Below, piece after piece: positions 49,847 through 60,991 of a DNA stretch of 64,000 nucleotides. The notes under the pieces are model-generated. The model had not been told where the DNA came from. It saw only the letters and a list, made by a program, of their open reading frames with translations, and ran no database searches. A program made the translations under genes and the position numbers. Numbering within the stretch: position 1 is the first letter of the stretch; each line of letters starts with the position of its first letter. The DNA is from Lithospermum erythrorhizon (lineage: Eukaryota; Streptophyta; Magnoliopsida; Boraginales; Boraginaceae): contig JADFUC010001274.1 in NCBI GenBank assembly GCA_019722365.1, positions 1 through 64,000 of the forward strand, read 5' to 3'.

Positions 49847-52312
49847 GTTTTGCCTCGACTTAGCGGCCTGCAAAGGGTCGGGCCGATTGGCCTCGTTACT
49901 TCTTTACATACTTTGAGCTATCGACCTAAGATCGCACAAAGCAACTCCACTGTCCCTCAATGCTGTGTACTACACCAAGCCAATCACTGAATGACCAGGT
50001 CGAGTCGCCATCAACTCCAGAGCATTCCAGTCACCATAATGATATTGACGCACCACCTGCTTGAAAAACCAAATAGAACTCCTAGCGCTTGATAACGTGA
50101 AAATAGTTCGAACCGAAAACATTTTACACGGAGTTTAACCACTGGCATCATCTAACAACCTATACAACTTCATAAAGTTCAAACCAAAATATCAGAAACA
50201 GCTTAATACATTTTCCACTCCATAACCAAAATACGAAGTCCGAAAGTACATAAGAAAAATGAATGAACAATTGATGACTACCGAGGATCCTAGCTAAATT
50301 GCCTCTCTCACCTAAAATAAAATATGACCGGATATCAATGAACTCAACCGCTTGCAGTGGCCCCTCACAATTTGAATGGGAAAAGGGTAAATGCCTTAGT
50401 GGAAACGAATCACCCTGGATGGTAACTTACTCCATATCCCAACGGCGATAATAAGGATAAATGATACTTTATGTACGTAGCGATAAGATGGATAAAATAC
50501 ATTTATACATATATAATACATAAATATGCTAACCACCCAAGGCATCATAACAGGATTTACCATCATCAACAAATGCAATAATGCTATAGAGAATTTAACT
50601 TATGTTAACTCACGTGTCATATTCCATATCACATAACCAAACAAGTAACCAAAGAAAAATTTCACACACCACGCTCATACTACGAATTAATAAAATAACT
50701 TACAAAATGAAACCACAATAACCCTAGAACAATCCTTTCCGGCAAAAAAAAAAAAGCTCACCACCTTCGAATTAATATCATTTTCCCTGTGCTCACCCTT
50801 CGAACACCCAACAACAACATATTATCATTTTCCCGCAAAGCTCACCCTTCGAACACACAATATCGCTATATCCTTTCCGCAAAGTCACCTTCGAACACCC
50901 TACACTATCTCAACATTCTCAAAATCAACACCACAACCACACATACAATGTCAAACATACAACCATCACACAACAGTCTCAATGTAGCATCCATAACACA
51001 AATACAACAAATTGCATAAAACCTATACTCAAACATATATACTCCTGCATACGCCTCCATAACATATATATACTTCCGAATTTGTACACCTAGAATATGT
51101 AGACATCAAAAATTACACTTAAACATAAATATGTTCAAACATAAATACCCTCCAATAAACAAGACTATATTTTATCTAATGCGACTCAACATACAAGTCA
51201 ACATTTATAGTCCAATAACCATAATAATGTATGTTCATAACACGTATACATCATTACAACCAACTTAGCATACACTATTAGCAAATAATCGATCCTACTG
51301 TTCTATCATCTTAGTCTGAATAAACATTAAAATATAATCACAACTCGCAACCATTTAAATCCCTTTATCCTAATTTAAATACTAGACTTTTAACCCATTT
51401 CCGCTTATAAATTGACAACTCTACGAAAAGATTACTAACTATGCTCTGAACAATTTCCGATGACAACCCTCACTACCCGACTAAATTCGATAATCACCAT
51501 ATCCTATTCAAATTTCCAACCATTTGGTTTCAACACTTTATAATTCATAATCAGATCCCCAAAACCATCACACCAACTATCTAATTAACTTATTTTACAT
51601 CAACCACCACATTTTAGCGAAGTTAACTACACTTTCTACCCCAAATATCGATCATTATCAATTTCTATATTACAATTTAAGCCTAGACAATAATTCTATT
51701 CAATAATATATCCAAAAATCCAAAGTCAACCCAAAAGTTCAAAAAGTCAACGACCCTAAAAACATCCGAAATTTCACATCAAACACAATATTTCAACTCA
51801 ATAATAACTAATTTACAACCCAAGAATCAATTGGAGCAATAAAATTCAAAATACCAAAAGTCAACAAAGTCAAAGTTGGGAGATTTCACAAAATACTAAA
51901 AATATAGCACCTTACTCTTGAAACGACGAGATGATTTAGGAGAAACTCTCCCAAAAATTTTAGCTCCAAAGCTTGAGGATTGAGGGAGAAAATTAGAAGA
52001 AAAAAAAAAAATAGCGAGGACTCCTCACGGCTCGCACGGCCGGGAGAGAGGAAAGAAGAAAAGAATCGGGCTGGGGTTTTCGGGCTTAAATGATGCTCTA
52101 CGGTCGGGCCCATTAGCCCAAAATCTATGAAAGTCCGCACGCTTTCTTTAATTGACGTTACTGCTTAACTCGCCTCGACAACTAACTTCCGAACATAATC
52201 ATTAACGGACATAAAATATTTAGGGGGGTCCAAATTTACGGAAATAAATTAAAAATCTCATATTTTAGTTTATTTTATTAACGAGTCGCTACCGCTTTTA
52301 CAATACAAATTT
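49847..52312 (-). mobile_element. Long Gypsy-like solo LTR nested in El-C/E
   Basis: About 2.4 kb of non-coding sequence. It has paired AAAGTCAAC/AAGTCAACG motifs at 51722-51755 and 51859-51873, a pyrimidine/purine-rich stretch at 51990-52050, and the block ACGGACATAAAATATTTAGG near 52205. Read in reverse it has the same order of features as the insertion at about 4430-7257. El-C/E non-coding sequence ends just before it, and Copia pol starts just after it. Ends are uncertain; plus-strand TGTTTTGCCTCG at 49848 resembles the TGTTTGGGATTTCTCG LTR start at 7487. Confidence 0.5.
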
Positions 52313-52317
52313 CTTAA

Positions 52318-54950
52318 TCATCCAACATGCTTTAATGCTTCAAACGCCGCGATGCATTCTCGCATTCTCGTGGTAGAATCGGCAACAAGATCATTGAACT
52401 CCTCCAAGATACTACTCCATCGCTGGTGACAAATACATACCTGTGACCGGAAACGATACTGCCTCCGCTGTTGAAAACTCGCATCGTGTACCTGCACTAC
52501 TAACTCATCATCTCCACCATATAACAAGAAAACATGTTTAGTTCTTCTCATATTTCAAGATGCACTTCACCGCAATCCAAAGGGCTTTCACCGATTTCAG
52601 CTTGGTATCTATTGGTTACACTCAGACACACATCGTGCCCACAGACAACATGGCATACATGGATTCATAGCCGGCTGCATACATCCTTCATTTTCTCTCA
52701 TCTCAAGACTCAAGAAGAGGGACACCGCATCCGAGTTGAAATCCATGTCTCACGGGAGATTATCCTTCTTGAATTACTCATGTCGAACCTCGCGCACCGC
52801 ATTCACATAGGTATCCCCGACAAAGTTCAATTAGCCTTCATTCCATCTCGTGATCTTTATCTAAAGTATATATCAGGTTTTCGCCTAAGTCCTTCATTGA
52901 GAAATATTTACGCCCAATCCTTGACTGAAGTTCAAGAATCCCTCTACGCTGTTTAATGATAAGTATGCCGCCGACATAATGTGACTATGAATGATACATA
53001 ACTCCCACTTACCTTCTTGTATATTAATAAGATTCCTTCTTCGCTCTCGATGAACCAAAATCTTTGATCGGGATTCATCAAAACGCATTCCAACCGTTGT
53101 GTGATGCCCGCTAAGACTATAAATGGACCTTGCAACTGTATACCTTTCAGGGTCCTTGGTGACATGTAAAGTTCTCGGAGGTCGTACTCATATACCTTCT
53201 TAGGTCCTTTACATTCATTTGCCATATTTCAGGCCACAGCTGCAAGAATGGCTAGATGGTCCGACGGGATTCTAAGCATAGCCACCGGGTGAGTAAGTTT
53301 CACGTAGTCCACGCATAAACTTGTTTGAAATCTTTCGCTACAAGTCTGTGATTCAAAATATCGACGCTCTCTTTCTTTATCATGCTTCTTCTAAATGTAC
53401 GAACCCCATTTGCAAATCCAATAAGGACCAAACCTTGTTCGTGTACATAGAATCCATCTCATCAGCATGGCTATTTGCCATTTGTCAAGATCTTTGCCAT
53501 TCATAGCTTCTTTGTAAGAAGTGGGCCTGCCACTTTCAACGATGGCGCTTCATTTATACCAGCTTCAAACGTGATTTATCCTTATCGATCTCCTAAGTGG
53601 TCAAGGTTCCACGCCTTCTACGGATCAAGAACTGATCTTCTATGAAAAGAAGGTACCAATTTTGTGGTGCGCCGATGCTTCCTGATTAGATGCATCGGTA
53701 TTGACTTCATCACTGAGTCATATTAAACACCATTACTTCTAGTCCTTTCTCTAGACAAATATTCCTCAAGGAATGCCCTGCTCTAGCAATGAAGATTTTA
53801 TTCTCCTGCTCAGGTAGAAGTAGTAACCAACTGTTTCCCTTGGATATCCTATGAAATAGTATTTATCAGATTTGGGCGCAAGTTTATCTTTTGTTAATCT
53901 CTTACATAAGCTTCACAGCCCCAAATCTTGATAAAACCCAACTTGGGAATCTTCCCAAATCACAGTTCATGGGGAGTTTTATCTACTAACTTGGTTGGAC
54001 ATCTGCTGTTGCAAAGGTCACAGCTTAGAAGCGCATATCCCCGTAAATTAACCGGTAGATCGAGAGTCATCACAGATCGAACCATGCTGTTATGGTTCGA
54101 TTTCTCCTTTCGACACGCCATTACGCTGCGGGCGTTCGCTGGAGCGAGTTGTGAAACAATACCACACTCTCTAAGATGAGTATCAACTCGTGACTAAAAA
54201 TATTCTCCACTTCTATCGCACGAGAATCTTATCGTCTTGTTCAATTGGTTTTGTACTTCATTTTGGACCTTGAATTTCTTTAAAGACTCGTGTTTCAGGT
54301 CTCATCGCATACACAAAACCATCTACCTTAGTCGCAGTGAAATGTAATGAAGTAGTTATAACCTCCTCTTGCGTATGTGTTCATTGGCCCACATACACTG
54401 CAAGTGATCCCAATAAATCACTTCACTATTTAAGCCAAGAGTATTTTGGTCATTTTGCCTGTATGCAAAGACTACACTTATCAGAGATTCATAATTAACC
54501 AAGTATTCTAATTTGATGAGTTTCTTGATTCGGTTCGTTAATATGACTCAATCTACAATGCCATAGGCATATTCTGGGTTTAAGCTTCAATAGCTTATTC
54601 CATTTTTAAGTTTATGTTATACGACTCAAGAATCATGTCTAAAACCAATAGACCATTTTGGAAGAGAGGCGGTACCAAATAATACTACCTCGCTCTCTCG
54701 GTGATCATAAATTACTGGGATCTATTGAAAATGAAAAGCCATCATTATTCAAAACAAAACAAATAATATTCCCCGCTTAATAGCAAATACACAAGAAAAC
54801 CGGAAATAAGTTTAAATGAGGCTCACAAGGCAAATTTAAAACTAACGGATCCTACCGCTAGTGGTCGCAACCAAGGCCGCTTCTCTACACGTAGATCCTT
54901 TCTCCTCTTTCGAGTCTCCTACTTGACTTGAACCGCATACATGAACATGA
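52318..54950 (-). pseudogene. Copia pol remnant of El-C/E
   Basis: RNase H end at 52318-52551 (minus), with VADSTTRMRECIAAFEALK, the conserved ADSTTEAEY-type segment. Reverse transcriptase at 52953-53225 and upward, with LLIYKKVSGSYVSFIV. The integrase C-terminal linker near 53770-53990 is homologous to 10965-11225. The plus-strand 140-codon frame at 52534-52956 is antisense to this enzyme and is not a gene. Frames are broken throughout. Confidence 0.75.
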
Positions 54951-55662
54951 GAACTACAACCAAATAAGTTTTCCAAGACCTAATTTAAATAGAATCTAAG
55001 TCAATAAACTTCAACAACATACATACATGTAGGCCGAGTGGTCGTGAGACCATTCTTCCTATCATCTGCGGGAATCCTCCGGCTCCGACTTCCAAAGGAC
55101 TCCAGTTCCCATAATACCATTTACATCCTTCCTAGCCGCCTCCCTCGCTCGCAGCTGGGATTACTTCAACCCTCGGCCTGGCTCGGGCAAACTTCTTTCT
55201 AGACTTCTTCTTGTTTTGGACCACCAAAACGTGTTAAGTAGAAGTCTTAGTCTTACCCAGATCGCCTCAACATTCGTGATCATCTTATGCGCCTGCTTAG
55301 AGATAACTCAAACTTAAGTATATCAGTTCAGCGACAAACTCAAATAATTTGTTTGGAAGAGACTTTAAGACGAGATCCACGTACCAGCTTCTAGAGACAT
55401 CGGTGCCTGTGGCTTTGAGTCGACGACTAAGCCTATCATTTTAGTGATATGAGGGCACGCAACTCGTCCGCTCCCAGCTTCGTCATTCCACGAGAGCATC
55501 GCATGCTGTCATATCTCTCGCTTCTAGCTTCTTTCGATTAATTCCTCGTTGCCGGGTATATGTCATATGCTACTAATTATGATAACTGAACGAAGGTTCC
55601 ATATTGGCAAAGATGACATTGGACATCCACAGAATTTCAAGGCTATGGGATCCCTTCCGACG
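54951..55662 (-). pseudogene. Probable gag and protease remnant of El-C/E
   Basis: Position upstream of pol and similarity by order to El-G 12000-12970 suggest gag. The frames are too broken for a motif-level call. Confidence 0.35.
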
Positions 55663-55667
55663 AGGTA

Positions 55668-56656
55668 TGTTAGAATCTAGTATGAATTTATTCTTGGTAA
55701 ACACCAATTCATACATCTCGCATCCTCAAATAATGTATATTAATCTAAACACATAATATTGCAATATGAATAACGAGGTACTTACATTGGCAGTAAGACT
55801 TAAATGAACCCAACCCCACAAGATGCGCCACGTGAAAAGCCCTTGAAACCTCTCCCAAAGCTTATCCAACACTAAATGATGTGCTCTAGATTACACACAC
55901 CAAGAGGAAAACGAATCCGTAGACTTGAACTTGCTAGAGTTGTAGAGGAACAAAATTGGAAGAGAAAACTCTTCCAATTCTGTGAGTGAAATGCTTTTTC
56001 GAGAGTGAGGAGGCAAGAGTTTTTTCATGAAATGAAAAACTCTTTGTCTCTTTTCTTTTTAAATACCAAAAGCCTAATCACAACCATTAAGCAAATTAAG
56101 AAATCAGTTTAACTCGTTAACTTAATTAGACCGTTATGGCTTCTAATCAAATAACGAGTCGCTAGTGAGTTGTTCTATTTTAATTTAACTTAACAAATTA
56201 ATTAAAATACTAACGAGTCACTATCGAATAACTTATCAAGTTATTCATTAATTTCAATTGCTTAATTGATTAAACTTGCAAGTTTAACCAATTGATATTC
56301 ATCAATATATATTTGACAAATATAAATACTGGGAGAGATACATCTCAATTTACAAGTCTCATTTAATTTCATGTACAGAAATATAATTCGAATATCACTG
56401 TATGGACTCTTCAGGCCTAGGAGACAGTAGTTGTATAATAAAATAATCGACCAATTATTATTATTATAACTATTAATTGAGGCAGATCTAGCAACGTCAT
56501 AACCCCTTAATTATCATGAGAACTCACTAGTAATATACAATTACTAAGCAGAACACTTGCCCAAAGAATTTACTAATCAACCCGATAAATTTAATTGATA
56601 CACAATTGTCGTAATCTAAGAGAATAAAAGGAAATCAATTTTCATTGATTTCAACA
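55668..56656 (-). mobile_element. Solo LTR, 989 bp, with perfect 5-bp TSD
   Basis: It starts TGTTAGAATCTAG and ends TTGATTTCAACA. AGGTA is present on both sides (55663-55667 and 56657-56661). It is the same family as the LTRs of its host El-C/E and in the same orientation. Because host sequence continues across it and a TSD is present, it is an independent insertion reduced to a solo LTR. Confidence 0.9.
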
Positions 56657-56661
56657 AGGTA

Positions 56662-58487
56662 CTATCATTAGGTTTCGAGGAACCCATTGCTTTCTCTCTC
56701 GGTAATGATTTCCCTAAAGTTTCAAAACCATTCGTCAAAATTCGAAAGATTCAAATTTGCACTTTTCAAGGCCGAGCGGTTTGTTCTTAGGAGAGTAGTA
56801 GCGGAGGTAGCCATTATAATTCTATAAGAATAAGAAATAAATACAATGAATCAAGAACTATCATGCTAAACACTTACAAATAAAATAGTTACTTGGAGTG
56901 ATCATCCTGAAGCCCACAACGTTAGTGGAAATCACTTCAATATGATCAATTGTTATATCAAATTGCAAAACTGCAATGGCCCGCCATGCTAGTCTTTATT
57001 TATTTAACCGATTTCACAACTTTAAAATTGGTACGACATTTCATGAATTTTAAATGGTGAGATTATTACTTTGCTTTTATGTTACTTAAATGAAAATACA
57101 ATCGCTATTATAAATATGAAAAATAAACAAGAATGCACATTCAAGAGAGCATGACATAACCCTAGGCCCATATTTTCAAAACTCAAACCAACATTGGCCC
57201 TACACTTTCTTTTGTCTTCTGCTTCGAATTTCCACCAAGCCTTGAAATTGGGCAATCTAAATACACTAATTCAACTTAGACAGATGCAAGCCGGGAGAAA
57301 CAAGCAAATTAAAATAACATGACTCGGCGTGTCATTTACAACAATACGGTAAAGAAAACCGAAAAATAAAATGCGTGGGTCACATCTATACACTCCATTC
57401 TATTCCATAAACAATATATATAGAAAAATATTAAAACAAATAAATACACTTAATGTCATATATATATATTAAATGAAATAAATAAATGTGCTATAATTTA
57501 ATTAATTAATTACCCATTATTTTACAATTAATTATCAATTAATGTAAAATTTTCAATTTAAATATATTCATTACGATTAATGATAATTATTATAATACTA
57601 CTAACCAATAAATAATGGAATAATTACTTTCAAGTAATTAACTCCTAAATTCAAAATTGAAAAGTTAATATGAAATAATATTTTCAATAATTATCAATTA
57701 ATGAAAATAATCACGAAAGTGGAAATATACCAAATTTAATGTCATTCAAGATATATATTCAATTATATTTTAATATAAATATATTTGAAGATATAACTGG
57801 AATTAATAATTACCAATAATTTTAAAAACCAAAAAAGAATTACATAAAATACATTTAGGGTTTTCTAAAACGGACGACGAACTTCAACGGAATAAACGAA
57901 CGCCTCCCGCCACCACGCCAGACATCGCCAAGGAAGATGCAACTAAACGATAAAATTCAAAAAAAAATTGGATTCGAATTTTCTGAAGATAAAAATATCA
58001 TTATTATTTAAATATTCACTGGAATTTTATCAAAAACACTTCTAGTTTTCGATTAAATCCAAAACAATCATGAAGAAAAATGAATTCTTTCGCAGGTTCA
58101 AAATGCCTCAAAAAAAATCGCAAAACTGGCATTTAACCACAAAGGGTTCTATGAATATACCGATTTAATTTTGGAATTTTCTGAAATTTCTAACCATCTC
58201 TATAAAATCGTAAACGATTCTATCTAAATCAAAACGCATTTTAATCAAGTTTTAAACCCTTTCATTTCATGAAACAATTAAACAAATATCAAATCATCAA
58301 AACCAATACAATAATTTGATGATACAAGACATATATATAAAAACGGGTTGATTTTTTCATATCATATATTCATCAATTGAATATACAAATCATGAAATTA
58401 AATTTAATTAATTAATAACTACGTAATACACACACAGTGTAAATAGAATTGGGATAAATACACCACTTGGAGTAGGCTCGAGGCCAA
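56662..58487. mobile_element. 5' internal part of El-C/E
   Basis: From about 56880 this aligns with El-I 33640-35414, with GATCATCCTGAAGCCCACAA against GATCATCCGAAGCCCACAAC. There is no coding frame. It ends with a decayed primer-binding site at 58472-58487 (reverse complement TTGGCCTCGAGCCTAC). Confidence 0.7.
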
Positions 58488-59471
58488 TGTTAATCTAAGA
58501 TGTAATTTTAGTAATTATAAACACCAAATTCACACATCCTGATCCTCAAAAATGACATATATTAATTCTAAAACACATAATATGCACATAATAAAGACTC
58601 TTATATCATAATGAAGACTAAAAATGAAATCAACCCCAAGCTAATAATTTGAATCCTGCAGGTAAAACCTCTCTAATCGTCATTCCACCACCAAAGATGT
58701 CCTCTGATTGCATGAGGAATCGACCGGTAGCTTGAACTTGCTAGGAGTTTTGATGAACAAACGGAAGAGAAAAAATCTCTTCCAAATGGAGGGGAGGCTC
58801 ACTTGGGCTTTGGGAGGGAGGCACCAAGCAGATTTCATTAAATGAAAACCCTTGCCTCTTTCTTTAAATACCATTTGCTAATTTTCACCGTTAAGTAACT
58901 CAAGAAATCGCTTAACTCGTTAACTTAATCGCATCGCTATGCGTTTCCTAATCAAATAATGAGTCACTAAGTGAGTTGTTCTATTTTAATTAACTTAATG
59001 TCAATTAAAATACTAACGAGTCACTATCAAATAACTTATCAAGTTACGATCAATTTCTATCATTAATTGATTAAACTCAAGTTTAACCAATTGATGTTCA
59101 TCAATATATATTTGACAAATATATATATGTCAGATACATCTCTCTCACCATGTCTCATAATTTTCATGCATGAAATATAATTCGAATATCATCGACAAGT
59201 TACAGACCTTTAGGCTCGGGGATAATAGTAAGTTGTATAATAATAATAATTAACGAATTAATTATTATTATAACGTATTAACGAGTAAGATCTAGCAATC
59301 ACCATAATCTCTTAAATTATCATGAGAACCCACACTTGTAATATACAATACTAAGTGCTGAGACTAAGTTCCAGAATCACATATCATTTAACCAACTCGT
59401 AAATGAATTGATTACACAATTATCGCAACAAGATAATAAGTGGGAATCAATTTTCATTGATTTCCCAACGC
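58488..59471 (-). mobile_element. 5' LTR of El-C/E
   Basis: It starts TGTTAATCTAAG, the same start as the LTR at 28133, and ends TTGATTTCCCAACGC. The 64-codon minus frame at 58680-58874 lies inside it and has no domain. Confidence 0.75.
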
Positions 59472-60619
59472 TTCATTGTATTATGTAAACTTTATAAGTT
59501 GATGCAACTAGAAGGCCTGGGTTTATCTCACGAAACACAAATCAAGTCTCGCGAAATTTTGAACCGGAAAGCCATGGCCGAGAACCAGACCGACCGAAAG
59601 AAGTGTTTGAGATCTCATATACTAGAAGTGGTATCATAGTGATTTCACAACATTTGACGGTAACGGGGATCGTAATACGTAATACTATTCGAGAACACCC
59701 CAACAAAATGTAGTAGCCTGGCGATTTAACGTAACGCTAAATGAACGCTGCCGAAAGCATTTATGCTACATTCTGCCACTCAAACGCTCGGGCTGACGCA
59801 ATCAATATCAGCAAATTCTTCTTGATTACCGTAGGACCTCGCCCCTCTCGATTTTAAATTTTAAGAAGTACGGAGTTCAGCATAAAAATTTATCTTTCCC
59901 GAGTATTCGGGTCAGTTTAGCCGTATGTTCACGTGAGATACAAATGCTAGAAGTAAACTTGATGCAAAATCTAACATTTGCTATTTTATTGGTTACGGCG
60001 ACGCCGTAGACAGCGATATCGGTTCTATGATTTGAATAACCGAAGATCATGTGTAAGGATGTGGTTCTTTAATGAAAGAGGTGTTATACAAAGATAGACA
60101 GTAATGTGTCGGAGGAGAAATAAGGAAAGAAGAAGACATAGGATAAAATACCGAAAGTCAAACGCCAGACAAGTCGCATACCCGATTTCTTCTAAATGAC
60201 ATATCTGATCATGTCCTCGCTTCCGCAAAGTAAACCGAAGATCCTTTGTCGACATGCCACCTCTAGAGGAGGTCGGTACTACGAAGAGGACAACCAGTTT
60301 GTTGGAAAACACTTTAATGTTTAATCAAGAGGTAAACACTGTGTCTCAAAAGCATCTAAAAGAGGTAGAAACACTTCTCTTGTGTCGACCAAGCATAGGA
60401 CCGAGGTACCATTTATACGATATGGCTAAAGAATGGAGTTTTGAAGCTTCGAGAAGATTCTTTGAATATCGGAATTGGTGATATGTTTACGAATGTGGTG
60501 AACAAGGAGAAACCTAAGTTGTGTTCAACTTCTCGCTTAACCTTCAAAGCGACACCGCTGGCCGCCGCGTAATGAGCTGAAGTGATGGTGACTTCAAAAA
60601 TATCTTCAAGCCGGGAGAT
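59472..60619 (+). pseudogene. El-P pol remnant, downstream part
   Basis: Directly after the El-C/E insertion the plus strand resumes integrase sequence (a Tyr-Tyr-Val segment, then DATRRPGF, 59480-59525). A Copia linker motif, SKLDAKSNICYFIGYGD, is at about 59952-60005, followed by decayed VVF-NE sequence at about 60055-60090. The reverse transcriptase is largely deleted. The C-terminal end near 60490-60560 reads VVNKEKPKLCSTS, like the end of Tnt1-type polyproteins. Frames are broken. The 75-codon frame at 60254-60481 falls in the region with the deletion and is not a gene. Confidence 0.65.
60608..60619 (+). other. Polypurine tract of El-P
   Basis: AAGCCGGGAGAT directly precedes TGTTAACC, the inferred start of the 3' LTR. 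It is a mildly degenerate form of the common AAGTGGGAGAT. Confidence 0.5.
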
Positions 60620-60800
60620 TGTTAACCTAAGCCTCTTCTCAGAGGGATAAGGTTGATTACCGTTCGACCTCTTATCCCGCCGTTATCATGATAAAGCTGA
60701 TTACCATTCGACTCTTCTTTATCCCGCTAGCCGGAGCCTCTTCGCAGTAATGGTGCATGTTGTTATGGTATGTCATTCGAAGTACATGAATGGCTCATGT
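60620..60800 (+). mobile_element. Start of a 3' LTR (El-P), truncated
   Basis: It starts TGTTAACCTAAGCC after the polypurine tract. Two similar units (GATTACCGTTCGACC and GATTACCATTCGACT, 60653 and 60689) lie 36 bp apart. It does not match the inferred 5' LTR start at 46015 well, so pairing is uncertain, and the right end is not visible. Confidence 0.35.
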
Positions 60801-60991
60801 GTGTCTGGAATCTGGATATAATTTTTCGAACATATTATTTATTTAAATGAAATAAATCAGCTAGATCTCTTATTTCCATATGAAATGTACAGAATTCTAG
60901 AAAAGAATCTTGAAGTACTATTGGCTGGTGTTTCTGTGTAGGAAAAAGACTATTTGATTAAATGGTAAGTTGCCATGTTATTTTGCTCCAA
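60801..60991. other. 3' flank of the carboxypeptidase gene
   Basis: AT-rich sequence that should include the 3' untranslated region and polyadenylation site of the minus-strand gene that ends at 60992. No single signal stands out. Confidence 0.5.

Larger units (their letters stand above)
47985..59471 (-). mobile_element. El-C/E: Copia element of the El-G family, about 11.5 kb with nested insertions
   Basis: The 3' LTR is 47985-49002 and the 5' LTR is 58488-59471, sense minus. The interior holds a non-coding 3' part (49003 to about 49845), an inserted long Gypsy-like LTR (about 49847-52312), broken Copia pol (52318-54950), gag remnants (to 55662), a solo LTR (55668-56656) and a 5' non-coding part (56662-58470). 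The flanks read TTCAC (47980-47984) and TTCAT (59472-59476), a TSD with one mismatch. El-P coding sequence continues across the site, which supports these boundaries independently. Confidence 0.75.

Noticed and set aside
52534..52956. 140-codon open frame on the plus strand
   Set aside because: It is antisense to the Copia RNase H and reverse-transcriptase remnant on the minus strand and has no domain of its own.
55668..59471. A short complete element with LTRs at 55668 and 58488
   Set aside because: The LTR at 55668 has its own AGGTA TSD and is a solo insertion; host sequence continues across it.
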